Of a stretch of 64,000 nucleotides of DNA, positions 36,910 through 45,962 are shown piece after piece. The notes below the pieces were generated by a model. That model worked only from the letters and a program-made list of their open reading frames with translations, searched no databases and was not told the origin of the DNA. Each line of letters opens with the position of its first letter. Positions within the stretch are counted from its first letter, which is position 1. The stretch is taken from the NCBI RefSeq assembly GCF_003480915.1, contig NZ_QUKD01000001.1, forward strand, positions 806,001-870,000, written 5' to 3'. Origin of the DNA: Parabacteroides sp. TM07-1AC. Its GTDB lineage: Bacteria > Bacteroidota > Bacteroidia > Bacteroidales > Tannerellaceae. Both the position numbers and the translations under genes were made by a program.

Positions 36910-39051
36910 TTATTTGGTCATAAACCGGAAATTATACTCACTGAATGACCAAACTTGTTTTCCCTTCGGAAGAACAGCCTTACCCTTCTTTTTGCCTTTT
37001 TTGTCGACCGTAACAGTCAAGTCGATGCGGGTATACTCACCTTTTTCGAAATCATAGGATGAACCGTCATCATCATAAAGAGAATAGGTTGCCGGTTTAT
37101 TTCCGTAGTGGCGTACTTCCAACGGATATTTCCTATCCTCAAACTTCGCCATAGCAGGCCATAAAGGAATTATACCGCCATCCTTTACATAAACAGGAAT
37201 ATGACGGCCGGGAGCTACCGTTATTACTTCTCCTTCACCGGCAAACTCTCCGGTATAGAAATCAAACCATTTTCCTTGGGGCAAAACCACTTTGCGCTCT
37301 TTCTCTCCGGCAAACAACGGAGCTACCAGGATATTCTCTCCTACCATAAACTGATCTTTCACTTCCCGGCGGATAGCCATTGCATATGGATTGTCCGTCG
37401 CATCCAGTTGTCCTTCTACCGTCTGTACTTCAGCCGCATATCCCTCTTCCAGGTTCATCGCCCGAACCGGAGGTGTCCCGTAAAAAGCATAATCAGCAAA
37501 CGCGGTATATAAATAAGGAATCAATTGGATACGCAACAATGCTATTTCACGAATGTCGTCCTCTACATCCGTAAACGTCCACGGCTTCGTACCATCCGCC
37601 CAGGCGTTCAGTTGTGCTATCGGCGAGAAACAAACCGTCTGCATCCGTCGGAGCCACTCTTCCGATGTCTTGGAAGAACGAACTTCCGGTGTCCACAATA
37701 CCCCGATAAAAGAACTGTTTATCAATGCCGTAATAAAACCCCGATGATCGTAATAATCATTATACAATACATATGGATAGGCATTCGTCCCTGCATTACC
37801 GGCACGCACCTGTCCGTAGGTACGCATATTCTTCTCACGATACATCTTTATGGTTGCCTGCTGCATCAGCGAACCATACAGGTTACGGAGCTGTTCCGCC
37901 GGAATACCGGAAGGGAAAGTAGCTACATCCGGCCAAAGCCAGGAATCATATCCGTCGTTTTCATCCATCTTATAACCGCTGATACCGAGATCGAGCTGGT
38001 GCTTGCGGAAATGATCGGTCATGATCTTACAGGCTTCCGGCATGGAATAGTCAGGCACTTCGCCCAACCAAACGGTATGCGAACCGGTATAGGGCTTTAT
38101 CTTGTCATATACCTCGCTATGCTTGGATACATACGGATTCATCCACAGATTCAACCGGATATTCTTATCCAGCATATCCTTTACAAAACCGGGAGCATCC
38201 GGAAAACGCCCCTTGTCCCACTCGTAGGTACACGGATAGGCTTTGCTATGCCATCCCGGTTCAAGCCCGATCACAGACAGAGGGAATCCCCGTTTCTCAA
38301 ACTCATCGACTTCCGTTTTCACATCTTTGTCGGTAAACAAAGTCGGTGTACGATGCCAGAACCCGAGTCCCCACCGCGGAGGTAAAGCCCCTCCGCCGTT
38401 ATACAGGTTGTAACGGCGGACAACATCCAGCATCGTCGGACCGGCAAAAAATACCATTTCCACACCTTCGGCGGGAACCAATACTTCTATATTATCTGAA
38501 TAGGGCTGTGCGGGCCAGGTCCGGTCAGTATTACGATCCTGTTCTTCGGGAGCATTCGGACCTTTGCGGACGGCAGTTCCTACCCAAAGATCTATGTAAC
38601 GGGCCGAATTGATCAATACACCGTATCCGCGCGAAGAGATAAAGAAAGGAACCGGTGCATGGGTACGTCCGTTGTCGCTGCCGGTATAATGGTCCATGTG
38701 AAGCCGCATGATCCTTCCGCGTTGTTCAACAGTTTTAAAGTTAAGTCCCAGTCCGAATATCTTCTCCTCCTTTTCCAAAGGAAAGCTGATATACGTTTTA
38801 CCATCTCTCAATTCCACCTTCACATCGGCGGGAGATATCGGCAAAACACCTTCCGGCATCTGTTGAAGAGCCTCTTTTTTCGGTGTGATATCGAGTTCAC
38901 TTAACAGGTTGATTTTCTCCGGTTTTCCGACAGATAGTTTCCAAACTCCGGCGTACTCACCAGTGCTCCAATCTTTCGAAGCGACATTCGATTGAGCAAA
39001 AGAAACAGCCACGTAACCAATAGCTGCAAATAATAAGGTAAGTTTTCTCAT
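36910..39051 (-). CDS. Exported GH31 alpha-glycosidase, possibly alpha-GalNAc-specific
   Basis: This 713-residue enzyme has a signal peptide ending VAVSFAQ (residue 20). A GH31 N-terminal beta domain (about 70-210) precedes the barrel (about 220-560) and C-terminal beta domains. PPRWGLGFW and the nucleophile Asp363 in GYKMDENDGYD mark the family; the usual WxDMNE is not present. The stretch YVLYNDYYDHRGFITALINS, then WTPEVRSS, recalls GH31 alpha-N-acetylgalactosaminidases (subfamily 18) as I remember them. Alpha-GalNAc activity would suit a mucin locus beside GH101; alpha-galactosidase or alpha-glucosidase remain possible. It leads a two-gene unit with the downstream GH2. Confidence 0.85.
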   Translation of the reverse strand: MRKLTLLFAAIGYVAVSFAQSNVASKDWSTGEYAGVWKLSVGKPEKINLLSELDITPKKEALQQMPEGVLPISPADVKVELRDGKTYISFPLEKEEKIFGLGLNFKTVEQRGRIMRLHMDHYTGSDNGRTHAPVPFFISSRGYGVLINSARYIDLWVGTAVRKGPNAPEEQDRNTDRTWPAQPYSDNIEVLVPAEGVEMVFFAGPTMLDVVRRYNLYNGGGALPPRWGLGFWHRTPTLFTDKDVKTEVDEFEKRGFPLSVIGLEPGWHSKAYPCTYEWDKGRFPDAPGFVKDMLDKNIRLNLWMNPYVSKHSEVYDKIKPYTGSHTVWLGEVPDYSMPEACKIMTDHFRKHQLDLGISGYKMDENDGYDSWLWPDVATFPSGIPAEQLRNLYGSLMQQATIKMYREKNMRTYGQVRAGNAGTNAYPYVLYNDYYDHRGFITALINSSFIGVLWTPEVRSSKTSEEWLRRMQTVCFSPIAQLNAWADGTKPWTFTDVEDDIREIALLRIQLIPYLYTAFADYAFYGTPPVRAMNLEEGYAAEVQTVEGQLDATDNPYAMAIRREVKDQFMVGENILVAPLFAGEKERKVVLPQGKWFDFYTGEFAGEGEVITVAPGRHIPVYVKDGGIIPLWPAMAKFEDRKYPLEVRHYGNKPATYSLYDDDGSSYDFEKGEYTRIDLTVTVDKKGKKKGKAVLPKGKQVWSFSEYNFRFMTK

Positions 39052-39077
39052 GATATTGTGTTCTACATATTTAGATG

Positions 39078-39108
39078 CAAAATAAAACTATTTAATCAGA
39101 ATAACAAA
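39078..39108 (-). promoter_or_regulatory. Promoter for the GH31-GH2 unit
   Basis: On the minus strand TTTG (39108-39105), 19 bp, then TTATTTTG (39085-39078), one mismatch from TAnnTTTG. It lies 26 bp before the GH31 ATG. Confidence 0.55.
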
Positions 39109-39237
39109 TGGATGGGAGATATTAAAAGATGGATAATATTGTGATCGGTTTAATCTTTATACGAAAGGCTTATTTCTTCCTTATCTTCTGCATTTTGTAT
39201 CCTTTAATTTTGTACCTTGGTTAAATTGAATTAGTAT

Positions 39238-39282
39238 GGGGTCTTTTTCTATTTTGCATGTATATAAATAGAAAAAGACTCC
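39238..39282 (-). terminator. Terminator of the 1139-residue GH2 gene
   Basis: GGGAGTCTTTTTCTATTT pairs with AAATAGAAAAAGACCCC (minus strand) around a short loop. The following T-tract is weak. It lies 16 bp after the GH2 stop and before the GH31 promoter. Confidence 0.65.
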
Positions 39283-39298
39283 CTTTCTATAATTGAAT

Positions 39299-42200
39299 TT
39301 ATTTTACATACAACATAACTGTTCCGCCAATCGTATCTCCCTTCTTTAACGGTTTCCGGAACGGAGCATAATAACTGCCCAGGAACATTTCATTTCCTGC
39401 CGTGACGAAATCGGCAACCAGGAAACGGATACGGTCTTTTTCCAGCCATGAACGCCAGTGTTGTTTTCCGTTGGAAACAGCTGTTACCTTATTTCCTGAA
39501 TGGTCTGTCAGACCGGCATACCAAATGTTTCGGCGGGTTGAACGGAAATCGTTACTTCCCAACTCATTATAATCCAGGCTCCAGGACCAGCTCGGTTCCA
39601 CACGGGGATCCAGACGGGCGGGCAGACCGGAATAGAACAACTCTGCCTCTCCTACCGGACGGCTGATATGGTCGTCGGGATAAACGCTCCACAAACCGTC
39701 ACGCCGCCAAAATGTTTTATCGAATGCAGCGGGAGCCTCGAAGACCAGTCCCCACTGACGGGGATTCACGTCTGCCAGCGCATCGAAAGAATAGCTGACG
39801 GAAAGTTTTCCTCCGGCATTGACAGTCAGCTTATAACTTCCCTCAAACTCCTTATAGCTTCCTTTAACGGTAACAACAACGTTCTCTCCTTCTTTGACAG
39901 CATCTATCTCCGTCGGTTTCCATTCGGTACAGATATCATTAAACAAAGGCGTGTTTGCATTATGATTCGGGAAGCAACCTCCGCCATTCAAAGGCAATGC
40001 CATCAGCCATGGACCTCCGTTCAGTATCTCCTGTTTTCCCTGCTTCAGGGACAGGATTTGTCCGGTCGTACGGCTCACCTCGCAGGAGAAGTTCTTACCC
40101 GTAATACGGTAAACGTCATTGCTCTTCTTCAGTTGAGTAGCTGATGATTGCAGTTCCGGCAATTCGTTCTGGACCTGTTTGCCGACCGGAATGATATATT
40201 CATCGGCAACAAAGCCACGCGGATCGGTGAATGAAAGATAAAGTTCGTTCGCTTTATCCGGATTTTCGATCGGGATACGTATCTGTCCATTCTCTCCCGG
40301 TCGGATCGAAGCAAAAGATATACCCTGCTCCTCCCCGTATTTCCAACGGATCTGCAACTCGCTGAAATCCGTATATGTATATCTGTTTTCCAATGCGATG
40401 GTCAGTTCCTTAGCCGGAGACAATTGTGCGGTATGTACCCGTACAGGACTGTATATCTTCTTCATATCCCAATATTCCGGTTTCGGACGACGCCATCCGT
40501 CGATCGGTCCCCACGGTCCGTAACCGACCGCATCTCCGTTCGGCATCTGGAAAATATCGTCGATACCCGACCAAATGGAACCACCCAGCACACCGTCCGT
40601 CTTATACATATTATCCCATGTCGGAGACAAAGCCAGTGCCCAGTCACTGCGCACACCCGGGTCTGTTACCAGTTCGCTCCGGTTATATACATTCAGGTGG
40701 CAATACTCACCATATACCATCGGGCGGTCACTTTTGGCCGCGACTTTATATCCGTCCGGCCCCGGATAATGGATATTCGCTATCGGTGCCGTACTTCCCT
40801 GATTATTGAAGCCACCGTATGCCTGGTCGTGGAACGTATGCGGACGTGTAGGGTCTGCCTTTTTCACATAGACTTCCACCTGGGCAAACTCCTTGTTCCA
40901 GTAAGATTCATTTGCCATCGACCAAAAGATCACAGAAGGATGATTCCGGTAAAAATGAATGGTTTCCATATTTGCCTGCAGGACATACGGATAATATTTG
41001 CTATCCTGATAATCGAGTGTTTTCCAATTCTCGTTGGCATGATGGCCGATCCAGCAAACAGGTGCTTCTACCTCGACGAACATACCCAGTTCATCACAGA
41101 GCTGAAGCAATTCTTCACAGGGAGGATAATGTGAAGTACGGATAAAGTTACAGTTTGCCGCACGGTATAATTCCACATCTTTCCGTTCCAGCTCGGGAGT
41201 CATGACACGCCCCGTAAGCGGGTGCGCTTCATGACGGCAGACACCTCTCAGTTTCACCGGTGTTCCGTTTACCAGCAGACGGTTGCCAACGATCTGTACC
41301 TCCCGGAAACCGAAGCGTTTCTCGATCTGTTCAGTCGTACGGTCACCAGTACCCAATTCAATCTTCATCGTATATAAATGAGGATGCTCATTGTCCCATT
41401 TCTGCGGATCACGTACTTTTCCTGTCAGCCAACCGTTCCATGTCTCGCCCGGAGCCAATGAAGGAATCTGCTGGTCCAGCACAACCGGCAGTCCGGCAAT
41501 GGAGAGACGGGCAGCGATATTCTCTTCAGTTTCTTTCCCGAAGTTCGTTACTGCCAGGTAGACTTTTAAGTCGGCATCCTTATATTTTTCATCCAGGTCC
41601 GTTACAATACGTATATCAGATATATGTACATCCGGGACGGTAAAAAGCGTCACTTTACGAGTGATACCGCCAAGTTGGTGAGCGGCATACTGCGTCAGGC
41701 TGCCCAGCATATCGGCAAGCGATTCGCTACGAACTTTCAGTGCCAACCGGTTCATGCCTGCTCGTAATGCCGGCGTAGCATCCAGTTCAAACGCAGTCAT
41801 ACCTCCCATATGGCTTCCTATTTCTTGTCCGTTCAGCCAGACGGTACATTCGCTGGAGACACCGTCGAAACGCAACTTCACCTGTTTTCCTTTCCAGTCG
41901 GCAGGTAAGGTAAATGTAGTCATGTATCCTCCGAATCCGGCCGAATCGACCTTGAAGCCCTGCATCGACCACTGCCCCGGTACAACGACCGGATACCATT
42001 CCCCTGCTTCAGCCTCCCGGTTCTGAAAACCGGCTTTCGGTGAAGGATTGAACTGCCAGGTCCCGTTCAACGAAAGAACCGGATCATATACGCCCGGAAC
42101 ACTGTAAGGTACAGCCGTATAAACCGGCAAATGCTCTTCTGCATTCACTGTCGTATCGACCCGGTAACTCTGCGTATGTATCAATGCCTGTTTCTGGTCG

Positions 42201-42718
42201 CCCTCGAACGGAATCGGTTTCTTCGGGTTGGAAGAATACAGATTCAGTTCGGACACCAGTGCATTCGGGCCTTTCAATACTTCGAAAACCAACACCAGCT
42301 GCCCGTAAGCAAATGCTTTCTTCGGCAGGTCGATGCGGTAACGTTGTTCTTTTCCTTTTTCCAGCAGAACAGGAGCCTGTACTTCGTTTCCATCGGCAAC
42401 GATCCGTTGCTGACGCTCACTGTCAGAGAGATAAACGACCTCCAACTGGTAGTCAGCCTGGATATCCATCCGGTCGAAAGCATAAATAACGGTTCCTCCG
42501 AAATTGCATGTCCGTGCCGTGGCGCTTCCGCCTATTTCGTCGGGCATCGTATAATTATCGCCTTTTACCAAAAACGGCTGTTTGCCGTCCATACCGCAAT
42601 CGTTGGAAGCGACTGGGTGCAAGGAAGTAGTCTGTGCACTTATTGTCAAGACAGAGAGTAATAATATCAAAGTACTTAGAAAAGGCATTCTATGCCTGGA
42701 TTGTTCAAGGTTATTCAT
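39299..42718 (-). CDS. Exported GH2 beta-galactosidase-like enzyme with N-terminal CBM-like domain
   Basis: The ATG at 42718 gives 1139 residues; an upstream in-frame TTG at 42748 is unlikely. The signal peptide ends LTISAQ. Residues about 35-165 form a malectin/CBM-like beta-sandwich absent from the 967-residue GH2 here. LacZ-type sugar-binding (about 210-365), Ig-like and TIM-barrel (about 480-770) domains and a C-terminal beta region follow. Glu604 in FWSMANES fits the acid/base, with Ala replacing the usual Gly, and Glu671 in MVYGEYCHLN fits the nucleophile. It most likely removes terminal beta-galactose; the extra domain may hold it on glycan. It is a single-gene unit, the most upstream in the locus. 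Confidence 0.88.
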   Translation of the reverse strand: MNNLEQSRHRMPFLSTLILLLSVLTISAQTTSLHPVASNDCGMDGKQPFLVKGDNYTMPDEIGGSATARTCNFGGTVIYAFDRMDIQADYQLEVVYLSDSERQQRIVADGNEVQAPVLLEKGKEQRYRIDLPKKAFAYGQLVLVFEVLKGPNALVSELNLYSSNPKKPIPFEGDQKQALIHTQSYRVDTTVNAEEHLPVYTAVPYSVPGVYDPVLSLNGTWQFNPSPKAGFQNREAEAGEWYPVVVPGQWSMQGFKVDSAGFGGYMTTFTLPADWKGKQVKLRFDGVSSECTVWLNGQEIGSHMGGMTAFELDATPALRAGMNRLALKVRSESLADMLGSLTQYAAHQLGGITRKVTLFTVPDVHISDIRIVTDLDEKYKDADLKVYLAVTNFGKETEENIAARLSIAGLPVVLDQQIPSLAPGETWNGWLTGKVRDPQKWDNEHPHLYTMKIELGTGDRTTEQIEKRFGFREVQIVGNRLLVNGTPVKLRGVCRHEAHPLTGRVMTPELERKDVELYRAANCNFIRTSHYPPCEELLQLCDELGMFVEVEAPVCWIGHHANENWKTLDYQDSKYYPYVLQANMETIHFYRNHPSVIFWSMANESYWNKEFAQVEVYVKKADPTRPHTFHDQAYGGFNNQGSTAPIANIHYPGPDGYKVAAKSDRPMVYGEYCHLNVYNRSELVTDPGVRSDWALALSPTWDNMYKTDGVLGGSIWSGIDDIFQMPNGDAVGYGPWGPIDGWRRPKPEYWDMKKIYSPVRVHTAQLSPAKELTIALENRYTYTDFSELQIRWKYGEEQGISFASIRPGENGQIRIPIENPDKANELYLSFTDPRGFVADEYIIPVGKQVQNELPELQSSATQLKKSNDVYRITGKNFSCEVSRTTGQILSLKQGKQEILNGGPWLMALPLNGGGCFPNHNANTPLFNDICTEWKPTEIDAVKEGENVVVTVKGSYKEFEGSYKLTVNAGGKLSVSYSFDALADVNPRQWGLVFEAPAAFDKTFWRRDGLWSVYPDDHISRPVGEAELFYSGLPARLDPRVEPSWSWSLDYNELGSNDFRSTRRNIWYAGLTDHSGNKVTAVSNGKQHWRSWLEKDRIRFLVADFVTAGNEMFLGSYYAPFRKPLKKGDTIGGTVMLYVK

Positions 42719-43106
42719 TCCGCTTTTGTTTAATATTTCACACTGCAATATTACAAATATCCGGCAGCTTACCCTCTATATATTATAAATGAAAAGAAAA
42801 GCGTGAGGGAACTATTCTTTCATAAAGATGTACAAAACGGAACTGTCCGCCATAAACATCCAACCGCCTCTTTCCCAATTTATGGCTTTATTTCATAATA
42901 ATAATGTATTATCAAAGAATAATCAAGAAGTATAGTGTTTTATCCAAATTGTTTCCGTTACTTTGCATCAGAAACAATAAGAGATTTATTTCGATCTTAC
43001 TCTAACATGTATCTTTCCGGTTCTCAAACACCGGGCATTTCCATCTCTGATAAAGACCTTCCTAAAGTTTTATTGTTAAATTATTAATTTTTTTATTTTT
43101 ATATTT
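42719..43106. other. 388-bp divergent intergenic region
   Basis: It separates the minus-strand GH2 from the plus-strand RRM gene. On the plus side is a -33/-7-type promoter at 42937-42965 and a predicted leader of about 130 nt. On the minus side GATATTTG (42761-42754), one mismatch from TAnnTTTG, lies 36 bp before the GH2 ATG without a clear -33 box. No ORF is convincing. Confidence 0.6.
42937..42965 (+). promoter_or_regulatory. Promoter for the RRM gene
   Basis: GTTTT near 42937, then TTACTTTG at 42958-42965, one mismatch from TAnnTTTG. A start near 42972 would give a leader of about 135 nt. Confidence 0.5.
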
Positions 43107-43352
43107 ATGAACATGTATATTGGTAACCTTAGCTACAATGTTAAGGAATCAGATTTGAGAGATGTAATGGAAGAGTTTGGAACAGTTGATTCTGTAAAAC
43201 TTATTGTAGACCGCGACACAAGAAGATCAAAAGGTTTTGCTTTTGTTGAAATGCCTGAAAGCTCGGAAGCTATGAAAGCGATCAACGAATTGAACGGTGC
43301 AGAATACGAAGGACGTGCTATGGTTGTGAAAGAAGCACTTCCAAGAAATTAA
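43107..43352 (+). CDS. Small RRM-domain RNA-binding protein
   Basis: This 81-residue protein is a single RNA-recognition motif. RNP2 is MYIGNLSY (3-10) and RNP1 is SKGFAFVEM (about 41-49); LIVDRDTRRSKGF and NGAEYEGRAMVVKEA complete the fold. Such proteins bind single-stranded RNA and are common in Bacteroidetes, where Hfq and CspA-like proteins are often missing and RRM proteins affect global mRNA levels, including polysaccharide loci. The gene is monocistronic with a long leader and a strong bidirectional terminator. Its place between a glycan locus and a transporter array may be chance. An alternative start is Met3. Confidence 0.95.
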   Translation: MNMYIGNLSYNVKESDLRDVMEEFGTVDSVKLIVDRDTRRSKGFAFVEMPESSEAMKAINELNGAEYEGRAMVVKEALPRN

Positions 43353-43385
43353 TTGACTGACATATTATTGTTAATACATCAATAG

Positions 43386-43417
43386 AAAAAGGATATCTGT
43401 AACAGATATCCTTTTTT
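43386..43417. terminator. Bidirectional terminator after the RRM gene
   Basis: GGATATCTG and CAGATATCC form a perfect 9-bp stem with a 3-nt loop, flanked by A-runs on the left and T-runs on the right. It ends the RRM message and, on the other strand, the permease gene ending at 43447. Confidence 0.85.
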
Positions 43418-43446
43418 GTTTTTATATGCGTACTTTACAACCTGTA

Positions 43447-45807
43447 TCATTCTGATTTCAGGCTATCTACCGGATTAGCATTGGAAGCGCGCCAGCTCTG
43501 GAAAGTGACGGTTCCGACTGTAATTACCAAAACGATCAGCAGTGCAACCATGTATACCCACCAATACATCGGTGTTTTATAGGCAAAGCTTTCCAACCAC
43601 TTTTTAATGCCATAATATCCTACCGGGGCAGCCAGTGCAAAACAGATCAGGACAATATAAACATACGAACGGTTCAGCATCTCCAATATCTCCATATTCG
43701 TCGCACCGTGAACTTTACGGACTCCGATCTCTTTCCGGCGGTATTGGGTTTCAAATACAACCAACCCAAAGACACCTACAAGCGATATAATAATAGCCAG
43801 TATACTGAACACCGTAATCAGGCTACGCAAGTTCTCTTCCTTATGATACAGTTGGTTAAATATCTCATCATAAAACTCGATATCATACGGATAAGACGGG
43901 TCTATATCTGCCATCGTATTACGGATATGGGAAACGGTACCGTGTATATCTGTTCCGGCTTTCAGGCGGATATAGGAAACAGTCATAGGAAAAGGTATAT
44001 TACCTGTCACAAAAGCAATATTATTCTCTCCGCTACGGAGTGAAGTAAACTTCACATCACCGGTCAGACCTACAATACGACCTGTTTTCCACGATGTTAC
44101 CTGATCACCGGCTTCCATATTCATTTCCATCTTAGCCGCATGGTTAAAGATATACACAAAATCTTCCGACAGTTTGTCTGCAGGCGAAAAATCGCGCCCT
44201 TCCTCGACCGGAATACCCATGACACGCAGGAAATTCTCTGATACAGGGATCATGAAGAACTGGAACTCTTTTTCCTTTACATAACCGCCATTGGTGCTGT
44301 AACCATCCTTCGAACCTACTTTTTCCATGGCAAAAGCCACATCTTCGATACCCGAATATTCTTTCAGACGATTCACATACGTATCGTGCGACTTATTATA
44401 GATCTCCCCGCTCAAACGGACAATAGCGATCTGATCCTTATCGAACCCCAAAGAATATCCGCGCATATAATTGTTCTGAAGGCGGACAAAGCTGGCGCCG
44501 ATGATCAACAGGATGGAAACGATAAACTGAATGCTTATCAGGATCGTACGCAGCTTGCGCCCGGAAGGAGAAAGTCCGAAACTGCCTTTCAGTACCAACG
44601 CCGGCGGGAAAGAGGTCACATACCATGACGGATATAATCCGGCAACGATCCCGGTAAACAAGGCTACAACTCCGGTCAGTAATATAACAGACAGGTTACT
44701 TACTATTGCCAGGTTTGCATCCACGAAAGGCAAGGCTTCCGTACGTCCCAATATCCAGACAATGAATAAACTCAACAGCCAGGAAATCATGCTGATGATA
44801 GCTGCTTCCGCCAGCAGGGCATGTCGCAATACAGCATCCGGGCTACCCAATACTTTCTGGGTATTGATACTCTTGATACGCATCGGCGTCAGAGATGTAC
44901 TGAAGTTCGTAAAGTTGATAGCAGCCACAATGATAATCAATAAAGCGATGAAGAACAGCAACATGGTCACTTCCTTATTTCCACTTCGGAAGATCGTTCC
45001 GTCCTGGCTCTCATTCATATAATAGATACTTGTCAACGGAGTCAGTTTGATACGTGTATCCTCCCCTTTATCTATCTTGGAGAAGTCAAAGTTGGCATTG
45101 AAATTATCCACTACGGTCTGTGCTGATTCAGGATTATCCAGTAACAGATAGCAAACATAATTACTAGCTCCGAAATTATCCCGTTGATAGGTTTCACCGA
45201 TAGCTGTATAGATCAGGTTACGCATCTGGGTATTACCGGGAAAATCCTTATAAACAGCTCCTACCGTATACTCGCGGTTATCTTTCGATTGTACACTTTC
45301 TTCCGCATGAAGTGCTTTTCCCACAGCCGGCTGGTCACCGAACATCTTGCGGGCTACACTCTCAGGCAGGATTACTTTTTCCGGATCATTCAGGCAATCG
45401 CGGTCCCCTTCAATGATCGGGAAATCGAACACTTTGGCTATATCCGGATGACAAGTTTGTACCAACTCCCGGTAACCGATCTTCTGCCCGTTCTTCACAA
45501 CAGAAAAATAGACAGCAGGATTGTAGGGATAGATCAGGCTACCTGCTTCGATATGGGGTGATGACTGGATAACCGACTCTACAAAAGCACGTGGCAGGAT
45601 CAATCCAAAAGTACCTGCCTGTGTTAATTCAAGGCGATACACCCGATCGGCAGTCGGGTGGCAACGATCAAAACTACGCTCGTAGTTCACCTGTATCAGA
45701 ATAACTATAAAGGCAGCAAAAGCCACAGCCAACCCAGCCACATTCAAAAGGGTCGCCATCTTGAAACGCCGCAATACGCTCAGAAAGTTTCTTAATATTG
45801 TTTTCAT
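43447..45807 (-). CDS. MacB/FtsX-type ABC transporter permease, subfamily A (copy 1)
   Basis: This 786-residue inner-membrane protein has eight predicted membrane segments: TM1 about 19-40, then a periplasmic MacB-core domain (41-278), TM2-TM4 about 280-299, 330-352 and 372-393, TM5 about 421-441, a second periplasmic domain, and TM6-TM8 about 664-686, 716-736 and 748-771. LKGSFGLSPSGRKLR and RRKEIGVRKVHGAT are the conserved cytoplasmic loops that should meet an ATPase. The family works by mechanotransmission in efflux or lipoprotein release; the substrate is unknown. It is most like the copy at 60770-63142 (shared FDRCHPTA/FDRCYPTA and VNRLKEY). It has its own sigma-54-like promoter and paired upstream dyads. 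Confidence 0.9.
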   Translation of the reverse strand: MKTILRNFLSVLRRFKMATLLNVAGLAVAFAAFIVILIQVNYERSFDRCHPTADRVYRLELTQAGTFGLILPRAFVESVIQSSPHIEAGSLIYPYNPAVYFSVVKNGQKIGYRELVQTCHPDIAKVFDFPIIEGDRDCLNDPEKVILPESVARKMFGDQPAVGKALHAEESVQSKDNREYTVGAVYKDFPGNTQMRNLIYTAIGETYQRDNFGASNYVCYLLLDNPESAQTVVDNFNANFDFSKIDKGEDTRIKLTPLTSIYYMNESQDGTIFRSGNKEVTMLLFFIALLIIIVAAINFTNFSTSLTPMRIKSINTQKVLGSPDAVLRHALLAEAAIISMISWLLSLFIVWILGRTEALPFVDANLAIVSNLSVILLTGVVALFTGIVAGLYPSWYVTSFPPALVLKGSFGLSPSGRKLRTILISIQFIVSILLIIGASFVRLQNNYMRGYSLGFDKDQIAIVRLSGEIYNKSHDTYVNRLKEYSGIEDVAFAMEKVGSKDGYSTNGGYVKEKEFQFFMIPVSENFLRVMGIPVEEGRDFSPADKLSEDFVYIFNHAAKMEMNMEAGDQVTSWKTGRIVGLTGDVKFTSLRSGENNIAFVTGNIPFPMTVSYIRLKAGTDIHGTVSHIRNTMADIDPSYPYDIEFYDEIFNQLYHKEENLRSLITVFSILAIIISLVGVFGLVVFETQYRRKEIGVRKVHGATNMEILEMLNRSYVYIVLICFALAAPVGYYGIKKWLESFAYKTPMYWWVYMVALLIVLVITVGTVTFQSWRASNANPVDSLKSE

Positions 45808-45832
45808 ATTATTTGTATTTACCTTTTATCAT

Positions 45833-45848
45833 TCAAAATATATGCCAA
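45833..45848 (-). promoter_or_regulatory. Sigma-54-like promoter A
   Basis: On the minus strand TGGCAT (45847-45842), 5 bp, then TTGA (45836-45833). The -24 GG and -12 G are at sigma-54 spacing; the usual C after the -12 G is A. The start codon is 25 bp downstream. Confidence 0.7.
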
Positions 45849-45900
45849 AAAGTTATTTAGCTATATTTCAACTATTTATGCAAACAAGGCAAAACAACAA

Positions 45901-45938
45901 TGTCTAATAATTAGACACTTATGTATAATTATTAGACA
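45901..45938. promoter_or_regulatory. Paired 17-bp dyads, activator-site candidate A
   Basis: TGTCTAATAATTAGACA (45901-45917) is a perfect dyad. TGTATAATTATTAGACA (45922-45938) differs at one half-site base. Centres are 21 bp apart, two helical turns. The pair lies 53 bp upstream of the sigma-54-like element. Confidence 0.75.
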
Positions 45939-45962
45939 TTGAAACAAATAAAAGAAGCAGTG

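Noticed and set aside
37525..38385. 286-codon plus-strand ORF
   Set aside because: It is the shadow of the GH31 gene, whose catalytic motifs are on the other strand.
42719..42748. Start of the GH2 gene at an upstream TTG
   Set aside because: The ATG at 42718 gives a proper signal peptide; the ten extra residues add nothing recognisable.
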